From Monilinia fructicola (lineage: Eukaryota > Ascomycota > Leotiomycetes > Helotiales > Sclerotiniaceae): a DNA stretch of 64,000 bases. Each line of letters begins with the position of its first letter. The first letter of the stretch is position 1. The notes under the pieces are model-generated. The model did not search any database. It had not been told where the DNA came from and saw nothing but the letters and a program-made list of their open reading frames with translations. Positions 26,801-40,700 of the stretch are shown here, one piece after another. Both the position numbers and the translations under genes were made by a program. The DNA lies in contig VICG01000004.1 in NCBI GenBank assembly GCA_008692225.1, forward strand, positions 3,143,001-3,207,000. The letters run 5' to 3'.

Positions 26801-29800
26801 TCGACTCACGGAGATAGTGGCTGTGGCAGCGGATAGTCACCGGGTGAAGTTTTTCTGGGAATCTGTGTTGGATTGATTAGATTGGCATCAATGTTGTCAC
26901 AACAAGTCGCTCTTCAACCGTAAACTCTGTTTTTATCGATCCGCTGATTCATTCCGAGGATCAATTGGTGCTAATAGTGCATTGAAAACCAAGCTCCTTT
27001 TCAAAAAAACAGGAAAATTGCGATGTTAAACATGGTGCCAATTGCGTCTCTTGTACATGTGCGTATAAACCAATTCCCAAGCTATCATTATCATCACTGG
27101 GAATTTCATTACTGTACATGCAAACTAATACATGTAAAGTAAACTCCTCGTATAAGTATCCGCAATAGATAGGAGGATGGTAGACCTCTAGGTCTGCATA
27201 CAATGGCTGCATTAATCCATTTGAGTATCATTTCTCGTTACAGCCCAGCTTCCGATCAACTCCTAAGCATTTTGAAAATCTGTCTGAATCATAGATATGC
27301 ACATCCTGTAAACAAATAGCGTGCTGCAAACAACTATCTCAAGTTTGACTGCCGTATTGATGATATACCAGTGATGGTACAATGAGAAAGATAACGAACA
27401 AGAATACTTGTGGTGAAGGATTGAGATAACATTCTACATACCGAGGAAGCTATAATTAGACATGCATGCATATGATCATACAATTCACACGTGAAAGAAA
27501 CCAAACATTCCACCACCAGATCACAGAGAGCAAAGGATGCAAACCATGTAAATCATGCAGCGATCAGCATAGCAATGACATGGACCGCTCTTCTAGGACC
27601 TTATTCAAAATCACAAACAACACTGTGATGGCTGACTCGCATACTGATTCTAGACTTTATGCTTAGGAGGGAATCCTAGAGATATGCAGTGGAAGCAAAG
27701 TCGGTTAAGTCAGATTCCTTCGCATGCAATATATGTTTTTCGTATAGTGCTCGTATAGGATCACAGCTCCTGCCGGAAAATGTTTGTTCCTAACCTCACG
27801 AGGACCGTGAAGTACACTTACAACGTGCATCCAGTGCTTGCCTGCTCAGAGAACTAAGTTTGCACCATACCTCCGTCAGCTCATCTATATAACATCATTT
27901 GTGTTCTCAAAAAGCCACAGTGAAGCATTCTCCAGAGTCTCACCCGGAAGCGCGGCAGCCACAACAGTGGTGCACATCAAGCCAAGCTACACGAACCGTA
28001 AATCACCCCATAATGACCAAGCCAAGCCAGTACAATCCATTCAGCTCCATCGACCCTTCGAACAGACCACCTTTGAGCCCGTTATCCAATGTCTCAATAT
28101 CCCTCCATTCTTTATCATTTGTCTAGATATGGTAATCTCTAAGATACATCATATCTAACATCACCCTTTCCATATACAGGTGAAGTTCTAGCCCTATAGA
28201 TGTGCTGGTCTGGGACATGCGGATAATATGGTCCTAGAATGAGGGATTTCAAATCAAAGTGTTATCGGATTCGAGATGAGTGGATCTATATTTTGATATG
28301 AATTTATATCAGGGATATTTTTTAGTTCCTTTTTCAAGTAAGGACTCTATCAATTTGAAGACTTTCTCCTTCAATATAAAATTGAGTAAAACTGTACAAG
28401 TAGATATGTCTTTATTTGCATTTTTGGATCTCAACTGAAGAATATATTTGATTCTGTGGAAATAGACTTTGATATTGAAGATTACTAAGATCCTTTAGCC
28501 ACTAACTAGGAAGACTTCTCGAAGCTTTTTCTTTTGTTACTAGTATTTACTATGCCCCTATATGTTTACTTTTATTCTATCGCCTTAAACTAATTGGAAT
28601 ATCTTTAATTGTGGAAAGCAATATTAAGAGAAAGGAAAAGGAAGCAAAGAACTATGGAGGGAGCAAGAAAAAAGAGGGGGAGAAGAAGCGGGGTTTAAAG
28701 AAGAATAATAATCAGAGGGGTATAAAGTATATTTCAATACAAATATCAAATCAGATCACATCATACAGCTTGAAAGATTGAAAACATGTGATGAGAAACA
28801 AAATCGAAGTCTCCATAAAAATCATGACGTATATAACATATATGTACCAATTTCCAATAAAATACTGTCTATTGAAACTTTCGATAGAAAATATCGGATT
28901 CATGTACCGGAAATTCCAATTATTATCGTAATTATGCATCTGTCTCCTGGTGTGATATAATATTCCTGGTCCGTGCTATGTATCCTTGAAGGAGGACGTC
29001 TAATTGGTATATAATCCCAGTTTACTCCAAGGATTCGAATTCCAGCACATCAAGGGGATTTGCTAAATCGAAATCCAATGAATTCCTATCGCCACGGTGA
29101 CAGGGATTACTCCTTTAGCTCTATAGCTAACCGAGATGGCCGGCGGTAGGACCAACTAGTCGAGCTATTAAGGTTTAGAGTCTTCCGCTTTGGGTGATGT
29201 CCCTGCATATCTGGATCCTCGACTTGATCTAATCCATGAAGATACCAAAAATCGGTGTATCTCAAGTTGGAGCTAATCGCCAATCTTCCGGATTAAACTT
29301 AAGGCCGATTTCTAGGAAGAATTCCATCTCTGGTCGGTATGAACTATGTGGACAGAAGTAGATAGCAGTACACAAGCTCGATCACCCAAATAGGCCTGAA
29401 GGAATTGGCAATTGTCAATCATTAATTTCGCAAATTTGCCTGAGGTTACCTCATTAAAGTGCCTAGAGAGTGCCATGATACTTGGCATTCGTAGTATTCT
29501 CGTAAACCTACTCATTCTAATTCCATGCCGCTAGTCCCAAGTCAAGCTCGAGTTGATTAACGAGTGTTTTCACTTACACACACCTTAGGTAACGAAGCAA
29601 AATTTCCTATTGGTCAGATCGTAAGCTGTAAATTGAGCAATTATTTGTTCCTTGCTAGCTACCGGTAGTCGTTTGCTTTGTGATTCTACGAGAGCGGAAT
29701 CATGGTCAAAACTGATTGCGTCAAAAGTTTGGTTTCAAGTATGGACGCAAGAGTTCGTATCATACAGCCTTATCATGATACTCTGGGCGGGTTGGTGGGG

Positions 29801-31332
29801 CAGAGAGCAGTGAAGCAGCACTGTGGGCATACCGCATTCCGAATTACGGAATTACCGCAACATCCCACATTATCCACTCCCACTGCTACGATTGTGGAGT
29901 GACAAATATAGTACATACTTTTCGGAAACTTTTGAATCTTGATACATCACTAACGGTTGGATGCGTGCCGTATTCATCCATGGGCGTGATTTACGTGAAA
30001 GGGGTATTTTACCTGAGCAATCTTACAAATCATTCTTGAAAAACAAATATCCATTATCAAAAGCTTTGTTGACAACGACATTGCGTAATTATATCCGCTG
30101 TCATCGAAGTTCTGGGCATAATGGCGATGACATGACGGAAGATTCAGGAGGACGCCCCGAAGAACTGCTTCTAGAAGTCGTTGTCCAAACTAAAATATCC
30201 CACCGTCTCAACGGTATAGGAACCATTATCTTATCACAGAACCAATTGAATTTTTTGAATTTTGTTTCCTTCGTGGACCAACAAGCGTGTCGAGGTCAGC
30301 ACAGTATAATATAAGATTCGAAAGCTTGTTTTCCGATAACCATGTTGATCTGCGAGGTCCCGCTAATGATAGAGGAATAAACATAAGCCGAGTACCAAAA
30401 AAGAAACCCAACTATGATTTAGCATCAATTTGGTAATTCGATCGGATGGCGTCAAAGCGTCTAAACCATCCGTCACTTCCATGTCGGCGATCTGTGCATG
30501 GATGACTTTACCGAAGCATTCTGATATGATCGACATCTCGAATAACAAGGAACATCAAAACCAATACAATAATTCTCAGCCGCATCGCATCGATCTCATT
30601 ACTGTCATCCGAACAAAATTGTGAAGAAAAATCACTGTAACTGCGTATCTACTCAATCGAACAAAACCCTAAACGAGGTTTTTTTTGAGTCTCTTTGATC
30701 CGATGTCAACAACTCAGTCATATCAGACCCACTTCTTCAGAGAGTTCAAGCCCTTCAACGAATGAGTCAGCCCACTTAGTAGCTGGTAGCAACTGTCAAT
30801 GCAGACTTCAGACTTCTTCGCTCGCTTCTAGCAAGCAGTCAAGTGCTGCTACTACACATTCCCGTGTTTCATATCGTATTCCAATAGTCGCATGCTACCT
30901 GATCTTTGCTCAAACACGTCAGATTGGTATGGATATTCTGATCGGCAATTCACATACCGCTTTCACTATGAGTAGTTAGTGCAGCAGTGAAGCTTGAGCG
31001 TCCAGAATCTTGGATTTATTCCCAAAGGTTGGACCAGGTTAGTACTTCATGGCTAACATATACTATGTGGATATGTTAGATGCAAGTGAAACCAAATGCA
31101 AGCTAAAAATAATTCGCTTCCGGAAAGCATCTGCAAGCACGTGAAGATCTTATCTCGTATATATGTATAACATCAAGTACTTGGAAAGAACTTATTAGCT
31201 ACCGCACTTTTGTCTTCACAAATTTTCAGACCACATTCGCTTATCTTTTCTATCATTATATTAATATTCTTCTCAGACTTCTCGATTCCCAGCCCTCCAT
31301 AGTAATAGCGCGGGTCGCATAATTTTTTCAAG
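23893..31332. other. 7.4-kb stretch with no supportable gene
   Basis: Short frames up to about 117 codons occur but none has recognisable motifs or paired splice sites. The frame at 30695-30979 is Ser/Thr-rich and could be a scrap of a regulator, but I cannot support it. The frame at 30363-30548 (-) has protein-like composition but no context. AT-rich stretches occur near 26.3 kb and 28.3-28.9 kb. The final 300 bp should hold the PKS promoter. Decayed transposons are possible but I saw no terminal repeats or transposase motifs. Confidence 0.5.
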
Positions 31333-34300
31333 ATGGATGTCATACTATTCGGAGATCAAACAGTCGACTGCCAGTCTTTTCTCAAGAAAGCACTTCGTCG
31401 AAAGAATTGCCCTATTCTAAGCAACTTTCTGGAGCAAGTTCATGCCGCTCTCCAAGACGAACTTGCATCTCTCCCATCTACTGTCCGACGACATGTTACT
31501 GTTTTCTCAAGCGTTTCTGAGTTCACTGAACGATATTTTGAAGCCGACCAGCCAGATTTGGCGGTCGAGAGTGCCATCACTTGTTTGGCACAATTAACAC
31601 ATTTCATTGGGTATGTTTAGAAAAAAATTAGAGGCTACCGATGAAGGGCATTAAAACTAACCAAACATCAATTCTAGATTTTTTGAGGAACATCCACTTG
31701 AATACTTAGAATCCTCTAATACAGAAGTACTTGCAGTGTGCACCGGCTTGCTGGCCGCTTCTGCAGTTGCATCATGTAAATCACTCACATCTCTCGTTCC
31801 TCTAGCTGTGCAAGCCGTACGCATTGCCTTCAGGCTCGGATCAAGAGTTGCAGCAGTCGGAAGCCAGCTAGAAAGTGCGAGCGATAGACGGAAGACCTGG
31901 TCAACAATCGTATTGGGAATAAGCCCAGAAGTAGCCGAACATGCTTTGGCGGAATTCAATGAGTCAAGAGTGAGTGAACAACCTTGCTTGCCATCATTTC
32001 GATAACTGATAAATCCCAGGGACTTATTCAATCGACAAGATTGTACATCAGTGCCATCGGTACTACATCAATCACAATCAGCGGAGCACCTACCGTCCGG
32101 GCTCAGCTTTTTGAAACATGTGAAGCATTCCAGAATGTTCAAAAACGGGAAATCAGCATTCGAGGACCATACCATGCCTCCCATCTCTATAATCCACAAG
32201 ACATTGATAGAATCTTGACACCCGAAATCGTCGAAAGTCTTGGCAAATATTCTTCCGTTTTCCCACTTGTTGGCACGGCTGCACACAAGGAATCTGTATC
32301 CACAGTCCAACTGTTTAGAAATTCCATCATGGAAATTTTGGCGGAGCAGGTCAAATGGGACCGACTTGTCAAACTTGCTGTTGCAGATGTTCGGGATAGC
32401 AAGCAAAACAATGTTAGAGTTCTTGCTATGGGACCAACTGCTCTTGGAAATAGTCTTATCTCATCTCTTAAGAACAGTGGTGGTTTGAAGTTGTCGATGG
32501 AGGATCACATCTCTTACGCCATGGAAAACAGCATTCCAAAAGGAATGACCGGTAGGATGTCCGAGTCCAAGATTGCTATTGTAGGAATGTCAGGTCGATT
32601 TCCCGACTCGGCTGATCATGAAGCATTTTGGTCTCTCCTTGAGCAAGGTCTCGATGTTCACCGAGAAATCCCTGCCGATCGATTCGATGTTAAAACACAC
32701 GTCGATGCTTCAGGAAAAGGCAAAAATAAATCTCATTCTCCATTCGGTTGTTTCATCAATGAGCCTGGAAAGTTCGACCCTCGGTTCTTCAACATGTCAC
32801 CACGAGAGGCTATACAAACAGATCCAATGCAGCGTTTGGCCATATCCACTGCCTACGAGGCCATGGAAATGTCAGGATTCGTAAGAGATCGAACTCCCTC
32901 CACACAAGCACATAGAGTCGGTACATTCTACGGCCAGACTTCTGACGATTGGAGGGAGATCAACGCTGCTCAAGACATCGACACATATTATATCACTGGT
33001 GGTGTGCGAGCTTTTGGACCCGGAAGAATCAACTACCACTTCGGCTTCAGTGGCCCATCATACAGCGTAGACACCGCCTGCTCCAGTAGTATGGCTGCTA
33101 TTAATTTGGGAGTTACATCATTGAGAGCTGGCGATTGTGATACAGTATTTGCTGGTGGCATGAATGTCATGACAAACTCAGACATCTTTTCTGGTTTGTC
33201 GAAAGGTCAATTCTTGTCCAAGACTGGATCCTGTAAGACCTATGATAATGATGCCGATGGGTATTGTCGTGGTGATGGTGTTGTCACTCTTATCTTAAAG
33301 AGACTTGATGACGCAGTAGCCGACAAGGATCCGATTCTTGGCGTCATTGCAGGTATTGCAACCAATCATAGCGCTGAGGCTGTCTCCATCACCCATCCCC
33401 ATGCTGGTGCCCAAAAATTCTTGTTCCAAAAGGTTATGGACGAAGCTCGTGTGGATATTCGAGATGTCAAATATGTTGAGATGCACGGAACTGGAACACA
33501 AGCTGGAGATGGTGTTTGAAATGGACAGTGTTTCGACCATTTTTGCGCCAGCGAATAAGTTACGCCGTCGTATCGATCAACCACTATTTGTCGGCTCTGT
33601 CAAATCCAATGTTGGCCACGGAGAGGCTGTTTCGGGTGCCATTGCTTTGGTTAAGATTATGATGATGCTCAAGAAAAGCATGATCCCACCACATTGCGGA
33701 ATCAAGACGAAGATCAATCAGAATTTCCCCAAAGATCTGAAAGACAGAAATCTTAACATAGCTTTCAAGCCAACACCTTTTCCCAGACCCACGAATGGTA
33801 AGAGATATGTCTTCATGAATAACTTCAGTGCCGCCGGTGGTAATACTGCGACATTACTCGAAGATGCACCAATTCGACAATTGGAGGGTGTTGACCCAAG
33901 AACATCCCATGTCGTCATTGTAACAGCAAAGTCTCTTTGCATCTTTCAGAAACAACATCCAAAATATTCTGACCTGGTCAAGAGATCAACCCAGCTCATG
34001 TTTGCCAAGTCTTGCATATACAACATCCGCTCGCCGTTACCACTACCAATATCGTATCGCAGTAGATGCTAAGGGACTTGCAAAGCGTTCAAATGCTTTG
34101 AGCACTTATACTGAAGGCGCCCACACTCCCGTATCGAACGTAAAGCCAAAAGTCGCTTTTGCTTTCACTGGTCAAGGGTCACATTACCTTGGAATGGGAA
34201 AGGCTCTCTTCAACGACGTGAAACAATTCCGCCATGACATCGAGGACTTTGATCAGATGTCACAAACCCAAGGTTTTCCATCTTTCATTGGACTTATTGA

Positions 34301-37300
34301 TGGAAGCATCACGGACTTAAGCATTGCCTCCCCAGTTATGACACAACTAGCAATTCTCTGTGTAGAATGTCTGTTGCAGCACTTTGGCAATCATGGGGAA
34401 TTGAGCCATCTGTCGTGGTTGGCCACTCTCTGGGTGAATATGCCGCTCTCCAAGTTGCTGGTGTTATATCCGCACATGATGCTATCTCATTGGTCGGACA
34501 CCGTGCACAACTTTTGGTCTCCAAGTGCACTGTGGGCAGTCATGTATGTTGGCAGTCCGGGCAGGATTTTCTGCCGTCCAACCTTTCTTGTCCGACATCA
34601 AGGTTGAGAAGGCTTGCATCAATGGTCCGGAAGAGACAGTTTTCTCTGGCACCGTTGAAAATATGCGCCGACTCGAGGAGGTTTTGACTGCGCAGAATTT
34701 CAAGAAAACCATGCTCAAGGTACCTTAGCTTTCCACTCCGCTCAGTCGAACCAATTCTAGAGGAGTTCATTCACTCTGCGAAGTCGGCCGTTTTCCATCA
34801 GCCAAGAATTCCAGTCATTTCCACACTTCTCGGAACTGTCATCGAGGAAGCTGGTGTATTGGTCCAGAGTACCTTGCAAGACACTGCAGAGAAAGCGTTG
34901 ACTTTTTAGGCGGTGTCAGTTCCGCTTTGACAAATGGAATTGTTGATGAGAAGACTTTGTTTGTTGAGATCGGTCCTCACCCAGTCTGTTCCAACATGAT
35001 AAAGGCCATCATCGCACAGTGCAATCACTGTGCCATCATTGAGCAGAAATTCCGATGCCTGGACCACCACATCTTCCAGCTTGGCACTCTCTTCAATGCG
35101 GGCCTCAACTTCAACTGGAACGAGTACCACAACAACTTCAAGGACGCTCACGAGGTTCTTGATTTGCCTTCCTACTCTTACGACAATAAGGTCTATTGGA
35201 TTGATTACCGCGAAAACTGGTGTCTCACCAAGGGTGAGAAGCAACTGGCTGCTGTTACAGCGGAAAAGCAAAGCTTCTCCACCACTACTGTTCAAAAGAT
35301 TCTCTCTGAAAATGTTGATGGTGAAACGTCAATGTTGTTGCGGAGTCCGATCTTATGGAGCCAAACCTACGAGCCGCCATTTCCGGGCACTTGGTTCATG
35401 GTCAACCACTTTTCCCATCATCAATTTATGGTGATATGGCTTTGACCATCTGCGATTATGCACTCAAGCTTGCTCAGCCGGATGCTAATCCGTTGGATTC
35501 AACGTTGGAAGTATGGAAACACATAAGCCATTGGTCTCGATAACAATGCCAAAACCCATATGCTTCAAATTGAGACCAAGCTTGATCTTGCGCATCGACG
35601 TGGAACTGTCAACTTCCGTACATACGGAACAGATGGAAAGCCTGTTGAACAGACGAAGTGCGAAGTTACTGAGGATTCATCTTCATGGTTGAAAGACTGG
35701 GACCGTCGCAGTTCTTGTCCAAGGCCGTATCGAAACTAATGAGCCACAAAGAAGTTCACAGATTCAAAGAGGAATGGCTTAAAGCTATTCGGTGCACTTG
35801 TTGACTACGACCAAAGTATCGTGGAATGGATGGGTATATCTGTGGAGTGAACAATGCGAGGCAACTGCCAAGTACAATTCCAGACATCAGATAAGGATGG
35901 CAAGTTCTTTTGACCCCTACTGGATCGATAGTGTTGCCATATCTCTGGGTTCATCATGAATGCAAACGATGCTGTTGATCACTAAGCATGTCTACATCTC
36001 CCACGGGTGGGAAATCGATGAATTCGCCAGGCGATGTCTGCCGATAAAGAATACAGATCTACATCAAGATGCAGAAGGTGCCTGTGGAGGTGAGATGGTT
36101 GCTGGTGATGTGTATGTATTTGAAGGAGATGAGATCATCGCGGTTGTCGGTGGTATCAAATTTCAACGAGTACCAGACCTCCTCAGACCTGCTCGCACCA
36201 AAAGCTATCCAGTTCGTGAGGCGCCAAAGCAGTCACAGTTCCAGCAAAGATCGCTGCAACCAAAGTATCAAAGACTACTTCCAAGGTGACCACCGTGTTG
36301 TCAGCAAGCCGTCTCAAAGGGATTTTTGCGAAAGCGTTGACCATTATGGCCGAAGAAATTGGATGCGACATCGCAGAACTGGCAGGTCTATGCGCTTTTC
36401 CCGATATGGGTGTTGACTCACTTCTTGGTTTTAGCATTCTGGTCGATTCCGCGAGACCTTGAGATCGACTTTCAGGCAGCGTCTTCGAGCAGAACCAACT
36501 GTAGACCATCTCAAGGCTTACATGGCTAAATTTGAGGACGAGAGCAGTGCCAGAGTTCAGGCATGTCCCCTGAAATGGTGTCTAGCCTTCAAGTGACATT
36601 GGAGATGACATTCGATCTGGACGATACTGAAACGATATTTCTTCTGTAGATGAGGGTAGCGATAATGCAATGATCGCCAGATATAAGATCCACGATTGCA
36701 GAAGAATGGTTGTCGAGCTCGAGGAGATCACTGATAAACAGATCTTGCTACCTGGTGGACTCTTGTGCTTGAGCATTTTGGTGCACTCGAGAAAAGACTG
36801 TCTGAATCTGAGCTCCGAGTTTTGGTCGAAATACAGCGGGAAAGATTGAAACAACTTTGGGACTACGAGCAATAGTCAAAGGCAGTCGAGGTAAAAGCGG
36901 CAAAGGTTACCCAAGCGTCTGCGCCTGTCCAAGCAGCTGCTCCATTTCAAGTTGCAAAGCCCATCAATCTATCTCATCCCGAAATCCAAGTCTTTCTCTA
37001 CAAGGTAATCCAAAGGCCGCTAAGAATACCCTCTTCCTCTTCCTGAGGCTGGTGTCGCTTCATCGTATACACCACTTCACATTGATCAAGACCTGGCTGT
37101 GTTTGTCTTAACTGTCCTTATGAGATCCACCGAATTCAACATGGTGTCCCAGCTGTCACTCAAATTTACCTTGCTGAAATCCAACGTGTCAACCACATGG
37201 ACCTTTCTTCTTGGAGGTTGGTCTGCCGGAGGCGTCTTGCTTCGATGCACACGTCAACTCATGCCAAGGGCGAGAAAGGAAAACCGTCTTGATCGATTCA

Positions 37301-37790
37301 CCGTCCCTGTAGGTCTTGAAGCTTTACCGCGTCCTTCCACCAATACTGCGCCAAGATTGGTCTTTCGCGAAGGGGACTTGATCATTACCAAGTGGCTCTC
37401 CCCTTTCTTCTCCACTGTGCGCGAATCACCGCGTATTCTGAATCATTTGGGCTCTTTAACATCCATCGAGAACGCAATGCACCCATCACTATCTGGGCAC
37501 GCGACGTATTGTCCACAATGAAGGTGACCTCAAGCCAGAATGGGACCCAAGTGAGAATGCAAATTCTATGGACGGTTGACTCATGATCGTAAAGATCTTG
37601 GCCACAATGGATGGGAGAGGTTAGTTGGTGAGGGCAATGTTAAATGTATGAGTACACCTGGAAATCATTTCACGATGATGAGAGATCCAATTGTAAGTTG
37701 ACCCTCACGTCAAAAACATGTGGGTAATTTGCTGACTAATACTTGAAGACCGTGATTGTCGAGCTCATCAAAGAAGCTCTTGAAATATAA
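31333..37790 (+). pseudogene. Non-reducing polyketide synthase (SAT-KS-AT-PT-ACP-TE), broken by many 1-bp indels
   Basis: Family role: builds an aromatic polyketide from malonyl-CoA; the architecture matches DHN-melanin-type synthases. Introns: 31611-31677, 31970-32019 and near the end 37693-37748. SAT domain: AVCTG with the acyl Cys near 31738, and His in GPYHASHL. KS: DTACSSS (Cys codon 33079), His in MHGTGT, and NVGHGE. AT: GHSLGEY (Ser codon 34427). PT: HLVHGQPL near 35370, and an Asp motif with GFIMN near 35925. ACP: DMGVDSLL near 36405, with the pantetheine Ser. TE: GGWSAGG at 37213-37233. The first 2.2 kb is open; then the frame shifts at about 33515, 33935, 34363, 34543, 34725, 34746, 34860 and 35330, and more densely to about 37600. 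All traced breaks are +1 or -1. The product is not assignable with certainty. As written, no functional enzyme would be made. Confidence 0.9.
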
Positions 37791-40700
37791 ACACACATTT
37801 ATATCTCAGAGAAGAGACTCACATATCAATACTGTATGTCACAGTCACGATTCGACTATACATGTATATATGTTATCTCTCTCTTCTTGATTGGTCTTGT
37901 TACGAATTTCCTTGTGATACTCATATATACCGGGCTGGGGAGAGTTGGTTGGTTGTTAAACTTGCATATGAACATGCACATTCTTTCATGATTGATTCAC
38001 AGGTTGCATTTAAGGCGAAACTAAAAAATTCTTTTTTCAGTACTTTATTTGGTTGGGTTCTGGTTAAGATCTTCGGGCTTTTTCTCTTGCTGTTTAATCG
38101 AGTAATCAGGTCTTCAGTTAAATATTTCTATGAGAGTCTTGTCCTCAATGTTGATGTGATTGAATCTCTTGCTCATTCGGATCTTTTCAAAGTTGTTGAT
38201 ATAGTTTGAATCTTCATCTGATATTGATGATATACCAAAGTAAGGAATGTAAAACCCAACTTGACCCTTCAGTCTGATGACAAACTGACTAGCGTGGCTC
38301 GAAGACACGCTACGCGGAGACACCTTTGTGGCAATTGCTTTAAATCTTTGTTGAAGAACTACCTGTTTCCAGTCTAGTTGTTTCGTTAGATGCTTCATGA
38401 GATCGTTCCCTTGACAATATCCTGATATCTGGAACGACGACCTCTGGATTCATGTAGCAGCATTCATGTAGCTATTATATCTGTATGTTTTATTCACTTC
38501 CAACATAAATACTCACAAACAAATGAGAATCAAAGGCAGAGGCAATAATTTTGAGGAGCACCGTTTACCTCTCATTACTAGTCAGAGTTAACACTTCTCA
38601 GTAGGAACTTATCCCGGAAGCCTGATAGACGAACGGATAAAGTCTTCTGTCATTCAGATTTCAAAATAGTCTTATTATGTTCAGCGATTAACGAAGCATA
38701 GGTTCAAGTTAGTTTGCTTTTCAGAAGTCGAAGAGAGCTTTGCATGTGCAAGAGTACTTCGATCATTGATCATCCAGATCCACAATCCCACTCCGTGGTG
38801 CATAATCCCAAATTCAATCATCATAGAATCTATCAGATTCGGGCTACAGATGACAGTTCACGGTGATGGTCTTGTGTCAAATACCTCAATACCCGACCCA
38901 TTGTGCCCTGAATTGGAGGTTCCAATGTTGGGATGATCAAAACATCATGGGCTGCAGAATCTAACAGTCAGTGTGACTTAAACCGGCGCTGAAATTTCAA
39001 TTTTGAATGATACCGATAGAAAAGCTTCATCGATTTACTTTTGGAGGCATTCATTGGTGGCACTCCCAAGAAAAACGTTGAGAGGTTTCTATACTGGATT
39101 AATGTTGCCTAGGCTATATCTTGGTTTAGCCCCCACGCAGACTCATGGCTCACCAAGTTTCACCTGCTTTGTCATCCAGTACCTGCTACATATATCTCGA
39201 AATTAAAGTCTGATTCCCCCAAGATCGATTCCTGGCCATAAATCTTCCGGTAGAGTCCAGCATATCCAATATTCTGGAGAATCGGGTATTATACTGGAAA
39301 CATCTCGTTCCGCACTTGGTTTAGGGACAGGAGCTATTCTTTTGGCATACAATATTGTCAGCCAGAAGTGTGCATCCCCAGTCGACAAAATTCAAGCCAA
39401 CATCCTCGGCATGCAATCACGATGACGAAAAGCTATCGGAATCGCCTTGGTTATTCAAATGGTTACAATGGTGATCAATATTTATATATTTTTTATATGA
39501 GCAAGGCTACCAACATTATCTATCGACAGCTTGGGAAGTGTTAATTCCAGGCATTCCGACCCCGTAGTTGTCGTGCGAATGACACTTCAGGTCGAGATCG
39601 TACACAGCATCACTCGCATTCTGAGATTTGGAACAGAATGTGCCCTCGTCTTTGGCCTGTTTCCCTTATATTTCATGCCGACTGAAAGAGCCGGAGATTT
39701 CAATGCTTTGATGGATGAAATAGCTACTGACTACCGGCTCATAGTTTGAGTTTTCTGTTCTTAGTAATCTCGGATTGATATGCTTGTGTCTCTTGTCAGG
39801 TAGCATACGGAGTTTGAATCTCTCTCCCATGTTTCAACAAATTATCGATGACGATCACACAATCCTCATCTGGTCGTCAACTTTATGTCTTTTTGAACTC
39901 CATTTCTTTGTGAACCTCATAATACTTCAGATCAGATTGGTGCTCGCTTTCTGGATCTTTTGGGGGTATTCCTCTTGGTATTGCACCTCATTCTTCCATT
40001 TCTTTTGCGACGCCCATCTTTCACCTGCCGAGAGTAATTATTCTGCACTTTTCTTTCTCTACTATCTCCTCACTACATGAGAGAAGCGTGTTGTAAGTTA
40101 CGTCAGGCGAAGAAACTTTCTCGTCTCAATCCCATTTTCTTTTCACTTGGGATAATCATCATCCCAAGATTCTACCTGGTACTCACAAATTTAAATCCAA
40201 TTTATTTTTGTCGAACTTGTAATAAACTAAATCTATTATTTCCTACGAACATGAAAATAAAAACTCTTCCGAAGACGCGGGGCAGGATGTCGAGACGCGC
40301 ACCTTAAACGAACCCTTAGTTTTTTCTCTCCAAGATCGAAGCTAAAAGTATCGATTTTGAGAAAAAGGCATTTCCTTTCCACTCTACCTTCTTCTAGATG
40401 TTATATATAGCAAGAGACTTTGTAGTTATGACACCGTGGCAAAACAACTGAGCGCATGGTGAGCTTTAGGAGTTTCCACATTGAAGACTCGTTAAGACTC
40501 GTTAACGACTCGTTGAAGACTCTGGACTTCGTCCGAAGCTGCCTAAATATACAAGGAGCAATAAACAACAGATGGCAATTATCAAATTCATCATTGCTAG
40601 CATAAGTATCTGAACTATCACCCGATTATCCAACTAGGATGTGGGAAACGATTTTTGAAATCCCATTGTCCGGAAATATGGAATGTCTGCCAGCATTTGT

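Noticed and set aside
29020..29050. GGATTCGAATTCC, resembling a tRNA B-box
   Set aside because: No A-box at the right distance and no cloverleaf could be drawn.
30695..30979. Possible fragment of an AflR-like regulator
   Set aside because: Only a loose Ser/Cys-rich resemblance; no zinc cluster and no continuing frame.
31657..32411. Minus-strand frames in the PKS 5' half
   Set aside because: Antisense shadows of the SAT domain.
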